Shown piece by piece: positions 1-7,663 of a DNA stretch of 34,261 nucleotides. Numbering within the stretch: the stretch's first letter is position 1; the number at the start of each line of letters is the position of its first letter. The stretch is from an uncultured Nitrososphaerales archaeon (GTDB taxonomy: Archaea; Thermoproteota; Nitrososphaeria; Nitrososphaerales; JACAEJ01): assembly GCA_938091495.1 (NCBI GenBank), contig CALLJF010000035.1:1-34261 (forward strand). The letters run 5' to 3'. The notes under the pieces were generated by a model. It searched no databases. It was not told where the DNA came from and saw only the letters and a list, made by a program, of their open reading frames with translations. The translations under genes and the position numbers were made by a program.

Positions 1-1
1 A

Positions 2-1054
2 GCCTTCACAATAGGTGATAAGCGCATATTTATAGATGCCAGGACGATAGGGAAAAGCGAATTAACTACAGTCATGCACTTGGAAGCTTGTCAGCGCTTT
101 CTCAACGGTGAAACTAGAACAATTCAAGAGTTATACGAACAAGCAATAGCACATATCAAACATTATGTTTGCCACTCATGGAATGAAGTGTTGTATGATA
201 TACATGCTTGCATATCCATAGCTTCCTATTTTTTCGACCTCTTTAATGCATTTCCTCTCATCCTATTCTTTGGGCCTCATGATTCTGGTAAGAGCAGGGC
301 CCTTAAGACTCTAATCTATCTTGGCCATAGGGGCATGGTCTTAGTAGGCCCTACTGTAGCCCCCATCTTCAGAACAATAGAAGCATGGAGACCATTCTTT
401 GGTGTTGATGAATTTGCTAAGCTCTATGAAGAATTGCTACAGATCGTAAGAGCAGTGTATAAGCGTGGCGAAAAGGTGCCAAGAATGGAGAAGTCAAAAA
501 GAGAGATAATGTATTTGAGGCTTTTTGAGACTTACACCCCCTTTGCTATGGGCACTACAGAGATGCCAGAGCCCATGACAGTTTCTCGTTGCATTATCAT
601 AAACATGAGAAGAGCGCCTGATCCAAGCAAAAGGGATCCTGAGCCTGAAGATTTTGAAGAGTTCAGAAACCAAGCATATATAGCAAGATTAACCCAAGCC
701 TATGAAGTATATGAAACTGCAAAGAAGTTAGATCAAGAAGAGTTAGAGCGAATAAAAAGGAAGGCAGGCATGGGCTTTGAGGTTAAAGTTGAATGGCTAC
801 CTAGCGAAGTGAAACTCATAAAAGGAAGGCAATTAGAAGAAGAGGTCGTAGGGGATACGATATTCATTTATTCAGATAGCTTAGATAGAGCTGTTGAGTT
901 AGTTAAGCATGGCTTCTCTGAATGGTTATTAAACCAGCATTCAAAACCATACAGGCAGATGATAAACAAGTTAATAGAGTTGTTTGAAGATATGCAGTAT
1001 GAGCAGAAGGAGAAGATAGCAAACATTATCGCCAAACTATTGGAAACTAAATGA
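2..1054 (+). CDS. P-loop ATPase-like protein, cut at its 5' end by the window edge
   Basis: The track starts this ORF at ATG 74, but the frame stays open to base 2, so the true start probably lies outside the window. A Walker A motif, GPHDSGKS, sits at about residues 67-74 of the track ORF after a hydrophobic strand (LILFF). An acidic strand, FFGVDEF, about 40 residues later is a plausible Walker B. The C-terminal third is charged and helical. The layout resembles ATPase/helicase modules of archaeal plasmids and viruses, but no family is certain. The end of the gene is duplicated, broken, at 3390-3476. It is followed by a T-rich stretch and a large inverted repeat. ATP binding is well supported; a role in mobile-element replication is inference. 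Confidence 0.7.
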   Translation, partial: AFTIGDKRIFIDARTIGKSELTTVMHLEACQRFLNGETRTIQELYEQAIAHIKHYVCHSWNEVLYDIHACISIASYFFDLFNAFPLILFFGPHDSGKSRALKTLIYLGHRGMVLVGPTVAPIFRTIEAWRPFFGVDEFAKLYEELLQIVRAVYKRGEKVPRMEKSKREIMYLRLFETYTPFAMGTTEMPEPMTVSRCIIINMRRAPDPSKRDPEPEDFEEFRNQAYIARLTQAYEVYETAKKLDQEELERIKRKAGMGFEVKVEWLPSEVKLIKGRQLEEEVVGDTIFIYSDSLDRAVELVKHGFSEWLLNQHSKPYRQMINKLIELFEDMQYEQKEKIANIIAKLLETK

Positions 1055-1124
1055 ACGGTCTCTGTTTTTATACTAATGAACTTATGTATACCCTTCGGAG
1101 GATCTACTTTCCGTTGATTATTCT

Positions 1125-1158
1125 CTGAAGTTATCAACCCATAAGTTGATAACTTCAG
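1125..1158. repeat. Perfect 14-bp inverted repeat with 6-nt loop
   Basis: CTGAAGTTATCAAC and its exact reverse complement flank the loop CCATAA. The repeat lies between the P-loop gene and the TTG-started gene at 1203. It could be an operator for the downstream cassette, a transcript-end hairpin, or a recombination site. No T-run follows closely, so a simple terminator is less likely. Confidence 0.85.
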
Positions 1159-1202
1159 TAAATCTTTTAATTACACCTTATTTTTTAATATATTGATTCC
1201 CC

Positions 1203-2069
1203 TTGTCATATGATCTTGAAGCGTATAAGCAGGATTTCAAAGCCGCTCAACTTGCATTGGAGGCTGAAGATTTTGAACTTATGAATATATTTGCGAATAG
1301 AATGATGGCTAATGCTTCGATATTTAAAGATAGTAAATTTGCCCTACCAGGCTTCTTTTTAAAAGACATAGCTCTAGCCTTACTCCCCCTTAAGGAGCGT
1401 CGATCACCCACCCCTTTAGTTACTGCTAAAAATGTTACTGAGAGTTACGTAAAAGAACTTTTTGAAAATACAAAAGAGGGAAAGTTCTCGCTTAAACATC
1501 TCTGGGAGAGCTATTTGGATTTCTATAATAGAGTTCGTGTAACCCTGTTAAACGAACAGGAGAAAGAAAGTTATATTAAGGAAATGCCTAATTTCACACA
1601 TATAGCCTACCAAAGATTATTAGAATTTCTTGATGCTAATAAAGAACTTCTACACCATAAGAGATGTAGACTTCTTGCCGGAATAATTAACGAGATGGAT
1701 AGAATCTCAAGAGCTCATGGCATAGAACTTGCTGACCTCCTTATTCGGTCTCTTATCGTATCACTGAATCGGTGTTACGAATATGTGTCAACAACATCTG
1801 ACTCACAAGAGGAGTTTACGAAAAGGGTGAAAGAAGAAATCCTCCATTATATACCAAGGATTCTTCAAGTAACTGAAATTATCGAAAAATCCGTCGAAGA
1901 GGCCAATAGCTTGCTATGGGAGCTGATAGACCAATGGAGGGAGTATTTTATGAAGTATATGGAAATACCACGTCCCATACTTGTAAAGGAACGTGAGGAA
2001 CTTCCAGAAGAAGTAAGGAAGAGACTTATAGAAGGTGTTGCAAAAGCTTTAGAAAAAGAGGTGAAGTAA
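1203..2069 (+). CDS. Helical protein of unknown function, first gene of HEPN cassette
   Basis: I do not recognise a family. The 288-residue product is almost entirely predicted alpha helix, rich in Glu, Lys and Leu, with no membrane segment or signal peptide. TTG is the only usable start: an in-frame TGA lies three codons upstream and the nearby ATG is out of frame. There is no clear ribosome binding site, and the AT-rich stretch TTTTTTAATATATTG just upstream suggests a promoter close to the start. The GAGGTGA at its 3' end serves as a ribosome binding site for the next gene. The following genes overlap or nearly abut, so the three are probably one transcript. Function is unknown; the HEPN neighbour hints at a conflict or defence cassette. 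Confidence 0.6.
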   Translation: MSYDLEAYKQDFKAAQLALEAEDFELMNIFANRMMANASIFKDSKFALPGFFLKDIALALLPLKERRSPTPLVTAKNVTESYVKELFENTKEGKFSLKHLWESYLDFYNRVRVTLLNEQEKESYIKEMPNFTHIAYQRLLEFLDANKELLHHKRCRLLAGIINEMDRISRAHGIELADLLIRSLIVSLNRCYEYVSTTSDSQEEFTKRVKEEILHYIPRILQVTEIIEKSVEEANSLLWELIDQWREYFMKYMEIPRPILVKEREELPEEVRKRLIEGVAKALEKEVK

Positions 2070-2176
2070 CCCTGTCTTTATTAACTACTGTTCAGGAGAT
2101 ACATAGAATATATCCTGATATTAGCCCTGAAAAATTCGCAACTGTTTTAGACTTTATTTTAGCAGATGCGGTTAAA

Positions 2177-2863
2177 ATGATACGCCTCCCTCCTACACCT
2201 CCGATAATTGAGATAAAAAAAGAAGAGTTGTTAAGGAAAAGAATGCGTAAAGGTAAGACAAGGAGTCGTCTTTTAAGAGGTGAGCTTTACCAAGCAGTTG
2301 CAAAAGCAAAGGGAATTCTTAATGGTGGTTCATGTTCTGACGCGTTAGAGTGGTTATCCGAAATAGAAAGCGCAACGAGCTATAGGATAAGAGCTTTAAG
2401 TCCTATGACATATTTAACATACTTCCCTGATCGGGGTAAAGATCTAACCATACCTATGCCACCGGTTGAAGAAGCGGTTATGGAGAGAAGAGCGCCTCCC
2501 TCCTTAGTAAAATTTGACATTGGCAAATCTTTATCTGAGAAGATTCGAAAGGAAAATGTTTTCTTAGACTTCCTTGGAACTGTGGAACGGAGTTGTAGGA
2601 GATTCATCCTTAAACATAAGCAGAGATGGGAATTTATAGTTGAAGAAATAGCTGATGTCGAAGAACCTGAGTGGAGGCGGATAGTTCTCATAGCAAAACC
2701 CCCTCCTAACCTCTCATTAGATGATATCCTCAAACTATGGGACTCTTTGGATGATGAAGTTCGTAAGCCTTTAGAACATGCTATAAGTTCCATGCCAGAA
2801 CTAAAGGCGACTGCCATGCGGAGCTTAGAGGAGAGCCTTTACATTGAAGTGGATCTATGTTGA
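2177..2863 (+). CDS. Unknown protein, second gene of HEPN cassette; probably starts further upstream
   Basis: The product is an unrecognised 228-residue protein from the first ATG. It has a Pro-rich start (RLPPTPPIIEI), a basic stretch (RKRMRKGKTRSR), and a C-terminal alpha/beta part with the strand RRIVLIAKPPP. The frame stays open upstream of ATG 2177, and a strong ribosome binding site, GAGGTGA, lies 7 nt before an in-frame CTG at 2072, just past the stop of the previous gene. No ATG, GTG or TTG exists between them. Translation may therefore begin at CTG 2072, giving 35 more residues, or an original start codon was lost. The 3' end overlaps the HEPN gene by 7 nt, which implies coupling. 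It may be the HEPN partner, but no nucleotidyltransferase motif is visible. Confidence 0.6.
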   Translation: MIRLPPTPPIIEIKKEELLRKRMRKGKTRSRLLRGELYQAVAKAKGILNGGSCSDALEWLSEIESATSYRIRALSPMTYLTYFPDRGKDLTIPMPPVEEAVMERRAPPSLVKFDIGKSLSEKIRKENVFLDFLGTVERSCRRFILKHKQRWEFIVEEIADVEEPEWRRIVLIAKPPPNLSLDDILKLWDSLDDEVRKPLEHAISSMPELKATAMRSLEESLYIEVDLC

Positions 2864-3288
2864 ATGGACCTTCTGGCTTATTTAAGCCTGAGCTTTTTTA
2901 TGAATTAGCTCAAAAGTTATTAGAAGATTCTAATTATGAAACGAATAGCAGGATAAGAACTGCTGTGAGTAGAGCATACTACGCAGCTTTCTTAACAGCA
3001 AGAAGTAGACTTGAAGTCCTTAACTTTAACTTGCACAGACAGCAAGTACATAAGGAAGTTCATGAAGCTATTAAAAGCAAGGATCCAAAACTAGCTCAAA
3101 AGTTGTCAACATTAAGGAGATATCGCAACGAGGCTGATTATGACCTTAACTTAACATTAACTATACATGCTGCGAAAAGTTACCTTGAGATATGCCGAAT
3201 AATTCTTAAACCTTTATCAGAACTTTCATTTACTATACAAGAAGCAAATTGCATTCAACAAAAATTTGAACTTCAGCTAAGGAAATGA
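2857..3288 (+). CDS. HEPN domain protein
   Basis: The 143-residue helical protein carries the HEPN hallmark SRAYYAAFLTAR near residue 40 and a second signature, RYRNEADYD, near residue 90. In this branch the ribonuclease R-x4-6-H motif is absent: the Arg is followed by NEADYD with no His. RNA cleavage therefore cannot be assumed. HEPN proteins commonly pair with nucleotidyltransferases in archaea or act in toxin and defence systems. Its ATG overlaps the previous stop by 7 nt, so it is probably translated from the same message as the two unknown genes. The domain call is firm; the role is open. Confidence 0.8.
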   Translation: MLNGPSGLFKPELFYELAQKLLEDSNYETNSRIRTAVSRAYYAAFLTARSRLEVLNFNLHRQQVHKEVHEAIKSKDPKLAQKLSTLRRYRNEADYDLNLTLTIHAAKSYLEICRIILKPLSELSFTIQEANCIQQKFELQLRK

Positions 3289-3389
3289 GAAATCGATAGC
3301 ACTACGGAAAAATTTCAGTTAAACTCCGTATCTTATAGTATTCCATGGGTAGTTTGAATGCAAATGGGTCTTCCCTCAGAATAGAGGAG

Positions 3390-3476
3390 GCTTAGCTCAT
3401 CGAATTGTACGAAGATATACAGTATGAGCAGAAGGAAAGGATTGCAGACGCCATCACCAAGATACTTCACGACTAA
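3390..3476 (+). pseudogene. Broken copy of the 3' end of the first P-loop gene
   Basis: Reading in frame from 3399 gives IELYEDIQYEQKERIAD and a short tail before TAA. This matches the end of the gene at 2-1054 (IELFEDMQYEQKEKIAN) in both protein and DNA. Two codons upstream an in-frame TAG stands where that gene has AAG (Lys). Similarity fades before that. It is the relic of a second copy, left just upstream of the AAA_14 ATPase gene. Confidence 0.75.
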
Positions 3477-3477
3477 G

Positions 3478-3496
3478 AACGCTCCGAGGAAGCGTT
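3478..3496. terminator. Small hairpin after the gene relic
   Basis: AACGCT and AGCGTT are perfect complements separated by 7 nt. The hairpin directly follows the stop of the broken copy and precedes the ATPase promoter. No T-run follows, so the terminator role is tentative. Confidence 0.3.
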
Positions 3497-3526
3497 ATAT
3501 TGGCAGTGGAAGAAAATCACAGAGGA

Positions 3527-3582
3527 GAGCTGTCAATAGATTGACAAACTATTTATAAATGAGCTGTCAATGATCTGACAGG
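3527..3582 (+). promoter_or_regulatory. Leaderless promoter with two operator-like dyads flanking the TATA box
   Basis: TTTATAAA at 3552-3559 is centred 27-28 nt before ATG 3583, the spacing expected if transcription starts at the start codon. On each side lies a related 20-nt element beginning GAGCTGTCAAT. The upstream one contains a perfect palindrome, TGTCAATAGATTGACA; the downstream one, TGTCAATGATCTGACA, is imperfect. A regulator bound to both would block TBP/TFB and polymerase, so tight repression of the ATPase gene is likely. Confidence 0.7.
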
Positions 3583-5076
3583 ATGTCCCTTCCAATCGAG
3601 CTTACAGACCAGAATCCTTGGTGGAGAGACAAATCAACAATCGATAAAGATAGATACATAGCCACATGGAAAGTCTCCAGCGTCCCTTGGAACCCCAGAC
3701 TACAACACACCTTTGACCTTGATACTGACTTGGTGTATACGATTCGAGGTCCGAGGCAGGTTGGCAAGACCACTCTAACAAAACTCATGGTCAAGGACCT
3801 TCTTGAGAAGGTTGATGCGAGGAGAGTCTTCTACTACACCTGTGATCTTATTGCAAATCCTAGAGAGCTTACCAGCATAATCGCAACGTACATCGACTGG
3901 CTAAGGAGCTTCACTGATGAGAGGGCTTTCATGTTCTTAGACGAAGTTTCATCGATTCGAGAGTGGCAGAGAGCCATCAAACATCTGGCTGATACTGGTA
4001 AGTTGGAGGCTGTTACTGTCTTTCTCACTGGTTCTCACACGTTGGATATAAAGGCCATGTCTGAGAGGCTTCCTGGTAGACGTGGCGTAGCTGAAGACAC
4101 TTTGGACAAGATCTTGCTTCCCATGAAGTACTCCGAATATGTGGAAACTCTAAACAAAGAAATTTCACGGGAAGTTGCCTCTCTCAGTCTAAGAAGATGG
4201 GAGCGGAGGAGATCTTTAATTGAGATGATATCAAGAGGAGAGATTCCTAATGAATTTGACAGACTCGCTCTCTTCCTGAAGGACCTTAACGAAAACCTAC
4301 AGAACTACTTCCTGACTGGTGGCATACCTCATGTGGTGGATGACTATCTAAAGACTGGGAAGATTTCGGAAGGTGTGTACAGGACCTATATTGATGTTGT
4401 AAGAGGAGATCTGATTAGGTGGGGAAAGCGTGAGGGCTACTTAAGACAAGTTTTGAGCAGAGTTATGGAGACGCTAGGCAGCCCTGTAGGATGGAACACG
4501 CTTAGACAGAACACTGACATAGCAAGTCATAACACAGTAGCTGACTATGTCGACGCTCTCAAGGACAGCTTCATCCTAATCTATCTACACCAGTTCGATA
4601 TATCAAGAAAAAAGCCATCTTATCAAAAAGAGAAGAAGATTCACTTTCGCGATCCTTTCTTCCTGCATGCCCTAAGAGGCTGGGTTTCAGGAAGAGAGCC
4701 CTTCATGGAGAGCCTCGATTTCCTAAGAGATGCGGAGAATGTTGGAAGGTTAGTTGAGGGCATTGTGGCGGATCATCTCGTTAGACTGGCCTTCCATCTT
4801 AGTGAACAGAAACAGCTCTTCGAATATGAAAATGCATTGTTCTTTTGGAGAGGTAAGAAAGAGAGGGAGGTTGACTTTGTTCTTAGAATGAATGCAACAT
4901 ATCTGCCCATCGAGGTCAAGTATCAACGCAGCGTCAAGAGAAGCGATCTCTATGGAGTAATAGACTTCGGAAAGGGGGCAGAATCTAAGGGAGGCCTAAT
5001 CCTGTCGAGGGATAAGCTCCAAATTAAGAATAAGATCGTAGTCGTGCCTCTTGCTTTGTTCTTGATGCTGGCATGA
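3583..5076 (+). CDS. AAA_14 / DUF4143 family ATPase
   Basis: The 497-residue protein belongs to the widespread archaeal and bacterial ATPases with an AAA_14 N-terminal and DUF4143 C-terminal part. Walker A is GPRQVGKT at residues 56-63 and Walker B is AFMFLDE near 115-121. A sensor-like TGSH is near 149 and an arginine-rich RLPGRRG near 162. The C-terminal region contains VDFVL followed by LPIEVKYQ, the restriction-endonuclease-like core seen in DUF4143. Length is normal and the frame intact. The cellular role of the family is poorly defined; many members behave as mobile or selfish genes. The gene sits alone between two relic gene tails, which fits insertion by recombination. The ATG is supported by the TATA spacing. 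Confidence 0.9.
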   Translation: MSLPIELTDQNPWWRDKSTIDKDRYIATWKVSSVPWNPRLQHTFDLDTDLVYTIRGPRQVGKTTLTKLMVKDLLEKVDARRVFYYTCDLIANPRELTSIIATYIDWLRSFTDERAFMFLDEVSSIREWQRAIKHLADTGKLEAVTVFLTGSHTLDIKAMSERLPGRRGVAEDTLDKILLPMKYSEYVETLNKEISREVASLSLRRWERRRSLIEMISRGEIPNEFDRLALFLKDLNENLQNYFLTGGIPHVVDDYLKTGKISEGVYRTYIDVVRGDLIRWGKREGYLRQVLSRVMETLGSPVGWNTLRQNTDIASHNTVADYVDALKDSFILIYLHQFDISRKKPSYQKEKKIHFRDPFFLHALRGWVSGREPFMESLDFLRDAENVGRLVEGIVADHLVRLAFHLSEQKQLFEYENALFFWRGKKEREVDFVLRMNATYLPIEVKYQRSVKRSDLYGVIDFGKGAESKGGLILSRDKLQIKNKIVVVPLALFLMLA

Positions 5077-5121
5077 GACTATGGAATCCTTAGCAAAGAT
5101 TACTTGAATCATTAAAACAAT

Positions 5122-5193
5122 ACAGTATTGCCAGTATCATCTACTAGAATCAGGAATAAAGAAATAGATGAGGAAGGGCATAAAATCAGATAG
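5122..5193 (+). pseudogene. Relic of a coaD 3' end
   Basis: In frame this reads TVLPVSSTRIRNKEIDEEGH and then KIR before TAG. It is nearly the same as the end of the intact phosphopantetheine adenylyltransferase at 27820-28293 (GLPISSTRIRNKEIDEEGHK). About five residues found in the intact gene (KADDG) are missing here, and no coaD sequence is recognisable upstream of the fragment. It is the tail of a duplicated or formerly resident coaD, interrupted just downstream of the ATPase gene. Confidence 0.8.
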
Positions 5194-5227
5194 TAAAACT
5201 TGGATTAAAAAAATAAGAGGTGGTTAG

Positions 5228-5695
5228 TTAATAAGGCCCTCCAAGACCATTAGGTGTTGCTAAGGCATACCATTCATGTTCGCCAGGTGTGGCTACTCCT
5301 TGATCCATTATTACTTCAAATTGATCCCAGATTGGATAGCCATCTTCTCTCCAATATGGACTATTTTGTAATTCTAGACCGACCCATATTATCTTATAGT
5401 GCCAAGTGGGCTCTCCTGAACCACTTGGAAACGCTCCGTTCCATTCGTTTGTGCACCAAGCATCAGGCGTCCAAGGTGCACCGTGAAATCTAGCATCATC
5501 CCATGCTTTGCTCCACTTCATAACAAGATGATCATTTGCATAAGTTGGGTCTCCCCAAACCGTTCCATCTAGAACTCTATCAACACCATCAGCCTTTCCA
5601 ACGAATACTCTTGCTTTATAATTGTATCCAAACTTATCGAAACCACTTTTAGCCATTACTGGTATTGCGAATACTGCCATGCTCATTAGGAACAT
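5228..5695 (-). CDS. Small secreted protein of unknown function
   Basis: The 155-residue product has a hydrophobic start (MFLMSMAVFAIPVMA) ending in a plausible cleavage site before KSGFDKFGYN. A Trp- and Gly-rich mature part contains VWGDPTYANDHLVMKWSK and a Cys near WCTNEW. I recall similar secreted proteins from archaeal genomes without assigned function. The signal lacks the usual Lys/Arg at its N-terminus. The frame upstream continues hydrophobic (FSIFAVA) but meets TAA with no start codon between, so the first few residues of the ancestral signal were probably lost or frameshifted. Export is likely but may be impaired. A TATA-like AATATTTAAAAG lies about 75 nt upstream. Confidence 0.6.
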   Translation of the reverse strand: MFLMSMAVFAIPVMAKSGFDKFGYNYKARVFVGKADGVDRVLDGTVWGDPTYANDHLVMKWSKAWDDARFHGAPWTPDAWCTNEWNGAFPSGSGEPTWHYKIIWVGLELQNSPYWREDGYPIWDQFEVIMDQGVATPGEHEWYALATPNGLGGPY

Positions 5696-5864
5696 TGCAA
5701 CAGCGAAGATTGAAAATTACAAAGCAAAAACAATATCAAGTATTTCTGAGCGAAGTATTCTAGAATTCTTTTAAATATTTGACCATTATGATGTAAAAAG
5801 TATCTCGCTGTGCTCCCTCCCTACAGCCAAGCAATCTGTTGTGATATGTCTATCTTCCCAATAT

Positions 5865-5882
5865 ACCATACGACTTTATGGT
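5865..5882 (-). terminator. rpsL: Hairpin downstream of rpsL
   Basis: ACCATA and TATGGT are perfect complements around a 6-nt loop, about 50 nt past the uS12 stop. It may end that transcript; T-runs are weak, so confidence is low. Confidence 0.3.
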
Positions 5883-5929
5883 GTTGATGATCTTTCAGGC
5901 TCTTATCACTTAAAAGCGCGTTAAGAAGA

Positions 5930-6373
5930 CTATCTCCTGGGTTTTTCTTTTTTACCCAAGACGAGCATATTCAAAGAGACTCCGTTGACTGTAGAAACTT
6001 TCCATCTTACTCCAGGTATATCGCCCATAGACCTTCCCATAGAGCCTCCTATCCCTTCAATTATGACTTCATCATGCTCATCCACATAATTTAATGCGCC
6101 ATCACCTGGAAGGAAGCTTGTTATCTGCTTGCCATTCTTCACCAATTGAACACGAACACATTTTCTTATGGCAGAGTTAGGCTGCTTTGATTCAACTCCA
6201 ACCTTCTCCAAGACTATGGCTCTGGCTTGAGGAGCACCTTCAAGAGGGTCTGCTTTCTTATCGAGCATCAATAGCCTACGCTTATAGTACTTGTCAGACC
6301 ATCTTAGCTTCTGCTTTTTCCTCCTCAATTTTCTAGCAGCCATTTCTCCTTTAGGAGACTTTGATTTAGACAA
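5930..6373 (-). CDS. rpsL: 30S ribosomal protein uS12
   Basis: This is the decoding-centre protein S12 of the small ribosomal subunit. Diagnostic segments are [35 protein letters not shown], the loop [19 protein letters not shown], and [10 protein letters not shown]. The track starts at GTG 6382 (150 residues), but a TATA box (TTTTATAT on the minus strand, 6399-6406) implies transcription begins near 6376. I therefore prefer TTG 6373, giving [10 protein letters not shown] and 147 residues, close to the archaeal norm. It stands apart from other ribosomal genes here and is divergent from a membrane protein gene. Confidence 0.95.
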   Translation of the reverse strand: MSKSKSPKGEMAARKLRRKKQKLRWSDKYYKRRLLMLDKKADPLEGAPQARAIVLEKVGVESKQPNSAIRKCVRVQLVKNGKQITSFLPGDGALNYVDEHDEVIIEGIGGSMGRSMGDIPGVRWKVSTVNGVSLNMLVLGKKEKPRR

Positions 6374-6397
6374 TCTAACCACCAGACTTTACTGTCC

Positions 6398-6407
6398 CAT
6401 ATAAAAG
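6398..6407 (-). promoter_or_regulatory. rpsL: TATA box for rpsL
   Basis: CTTTTATATG on the minus strand is centred about 29 nt before TTG 6373 and only about 20 nt before GTG 6382. This favours the TTG as start of a leaderless or nearly leaderless message. Confidence 0.55.
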
Positions 6408-6443
6408 ATTTTAGAACGATCTTTTCAACTTTGCGCTTCAACG

Positions 6444-6989
6444 ATGATTTCATGGAAGAAAGCAAAAATATATATCCCTCTCAATATTGGTGATTGTAGG
6501 CATCGAGCTATAGTGAAACACTCAGTAAAAACTGGATTTAGTTTCGGTTTGACCTCAGCAATAATCACAACGCTAGGATTGATGGTAGGCCTGACTTCTG
6601 GCACCCGCTCAGAACTTGCCGTTATCGGTGGAATATTAGTAATAGCTATAGCAGATGCATTTTCAGATGCACTAGGAATCCATATATCTGAAGAATCAGA
6701 GTGCAAGCACACATTAAAGGAAATATGGGAATCAACGATCTCCACTTTTCTGACTAAATTTATCTTCGCAACTACATTTATTGTTCCTGTCTTGCTATTT
6801 CCACTGACAACTGCAGTTATAGTAAGCATTGTTTGGGGGCTATCTCTTTTAGGAGTCTTTAGTTTCTATCTCGCAAGAGAGCAGAAGGCAAGAGCTTGGA
6901 AAGTTATCGCAGAGCATCTGTTAATTGCAATTATAGTTGTAATTATAGCGAATTTTGTTGGAGACTTTATCAGGTCGGTCTTTGTCTAA
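6444..6989 (+). CDS. VIT1/CCC1-like membrane protein
   Basis: The 181-residue protein has about five hydrophobic segments. The first pair, GFSFGLTSAIITTLGLMVGL and the following helix ending DAFSDALGIHISEESE, match the arrangement of the VIT1/CCC1 family, which moves iron or manganese across membranes. The acidic and polar residues in those helices (D, D, E, E) fit metal handling. The protein is somewhat short, and the second half (TTFIVPVLLF, VSIVWGLSLLGVFSFYLA) lacks an obvious repeat of the family core. It is divergent from rpsL with no apparent functional link. Family membership is probable; the substrate is inferred. Confidence 0.65.
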   Translation: MISWKKAKIYIPLNIGDCRHRAIVKHSVKTGFSFGLTSAIITTLGLMVGLTSGTRSELAVIGGILVIAIADAFSDALGIHISEESECKHTLKEIWESTISTFLTKFIFATTFIVPVLLFPLTTAVIVSIVWGLSLLGVFSFYLAREQKARAWKVIAEHLLIAIIVVIIANFVGDFIRSVFV

Positions 6990-7016
6990 TGCTATAAATG
7001 CCAAAGAACTCAAACA

Positions 7017-7655
7017 TTACATCGAAATTGCCTGTGAAAACTCTTTCCAAAGACTGTTTCCTTTTTCTATCGTCTTAACAACCTTCCCACAGACAAGGTG
7101 TTTCTCGACGCTCTCTTTATGACCGCTGGTATCTGTCAGAAAGAAGCGATTTCCTTCGATTCTTGTAATCTTATGAACAACACATATAGGAACTTTCCCA
7201 CCTTGTAGCCATCTGAAACTTGGGTAAACGATTATATCTCCCTCTTTCAATTCCTCTGGCTGTAGCTTTCGCTTTATGATCAGCAAGTCACCTTCGTTGA
7301 TCAAAGGCTCCATGCACTTTTCCATGGCAAATAAGAAAGAATTCGTTTCAGTGACTTGTCTGCACATTTCACACTTAATTAACGCTAAGGCTTTCTCATC
7401 TTTTGCTAATTCTTCATCAACACCATGTCTTGCAATGAATTCTAGGAGAAACATAAGCATGACTCTGTAAGCTTCAGCGTAAATGAAAAATGGCGGACAA
7501 TCCTTCTTCATATCACAGTCAGCACAATTTTCTCTAATAATTCCTAGGATTGAATTTAACAAATCGCCAAGGGCTCTTTGGCAGGTTGCTAAGTATTTCA
7601 TGATTGCGCTTGGTATTTCATTAGCTTCCCTTAGATTTTGATTCTCTTGAGGCAT
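7017..7655 (-). CDS. Soluble signal-peptidase-fold protein with Cys at the nucleophile position (copy A)
   Basis: The C-terminal half looks like the S26/S24 peptidase fold: KCMEPLINEGDLLIIKR (box with nucleophile, then the GDL strand), then GDIIVYPSF, then VVHKITRI, where archaeal signal peptidases have the His box. The residue that should be Ser in SMxP is Cys114. The N-terminal half is helical, without a membrane segment, and carries C44-x2-C47-x5-C53 and C95-x2-C98, a pattern that could bind zinc or an iron-sulfur cluster. Its upstream neighbour is a paralog 8 nt away with the same cysteine layout, so the pair is one operon. It may be a thiol protease, a degenerate binding protein, or a LexA-like regulator. 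The fold is fairly sure; the function is unknown. Confidence 0.7.
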   Translation of the reverse strand: MPQENQNLREANEIPSAIMKYLATCQRALGDLLNSILGIIRENCADCDMKKDCPPFFIYAEAYRVMLMFLLEFIARHGVDEELAKDEKALALIKCEMCRQVTETNSFLFAMEKCMEPLINEGDLLIIKRKLQPEELKEGDIIVYPSFRWLQGGKVPICVVHKITRIEGNRFFLTDTSGHKESVEKHLVCGKVVKTIEKGNSLWKEFSQAISM

Positions 7656-7663
7656 TTTTTAAA

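Noticed and set aside
868-1137. Minus-strand ORF of 89 residues
   Set aside because: It overlaps the P-loop gene and half of the inverted repeat; composition is that of a shadow.
2380-2817. Minus-strand ORF of 145 residues
   Set aside because: It lies wholly antisense to the second cassette gene and has Ser-rich shadow composition.
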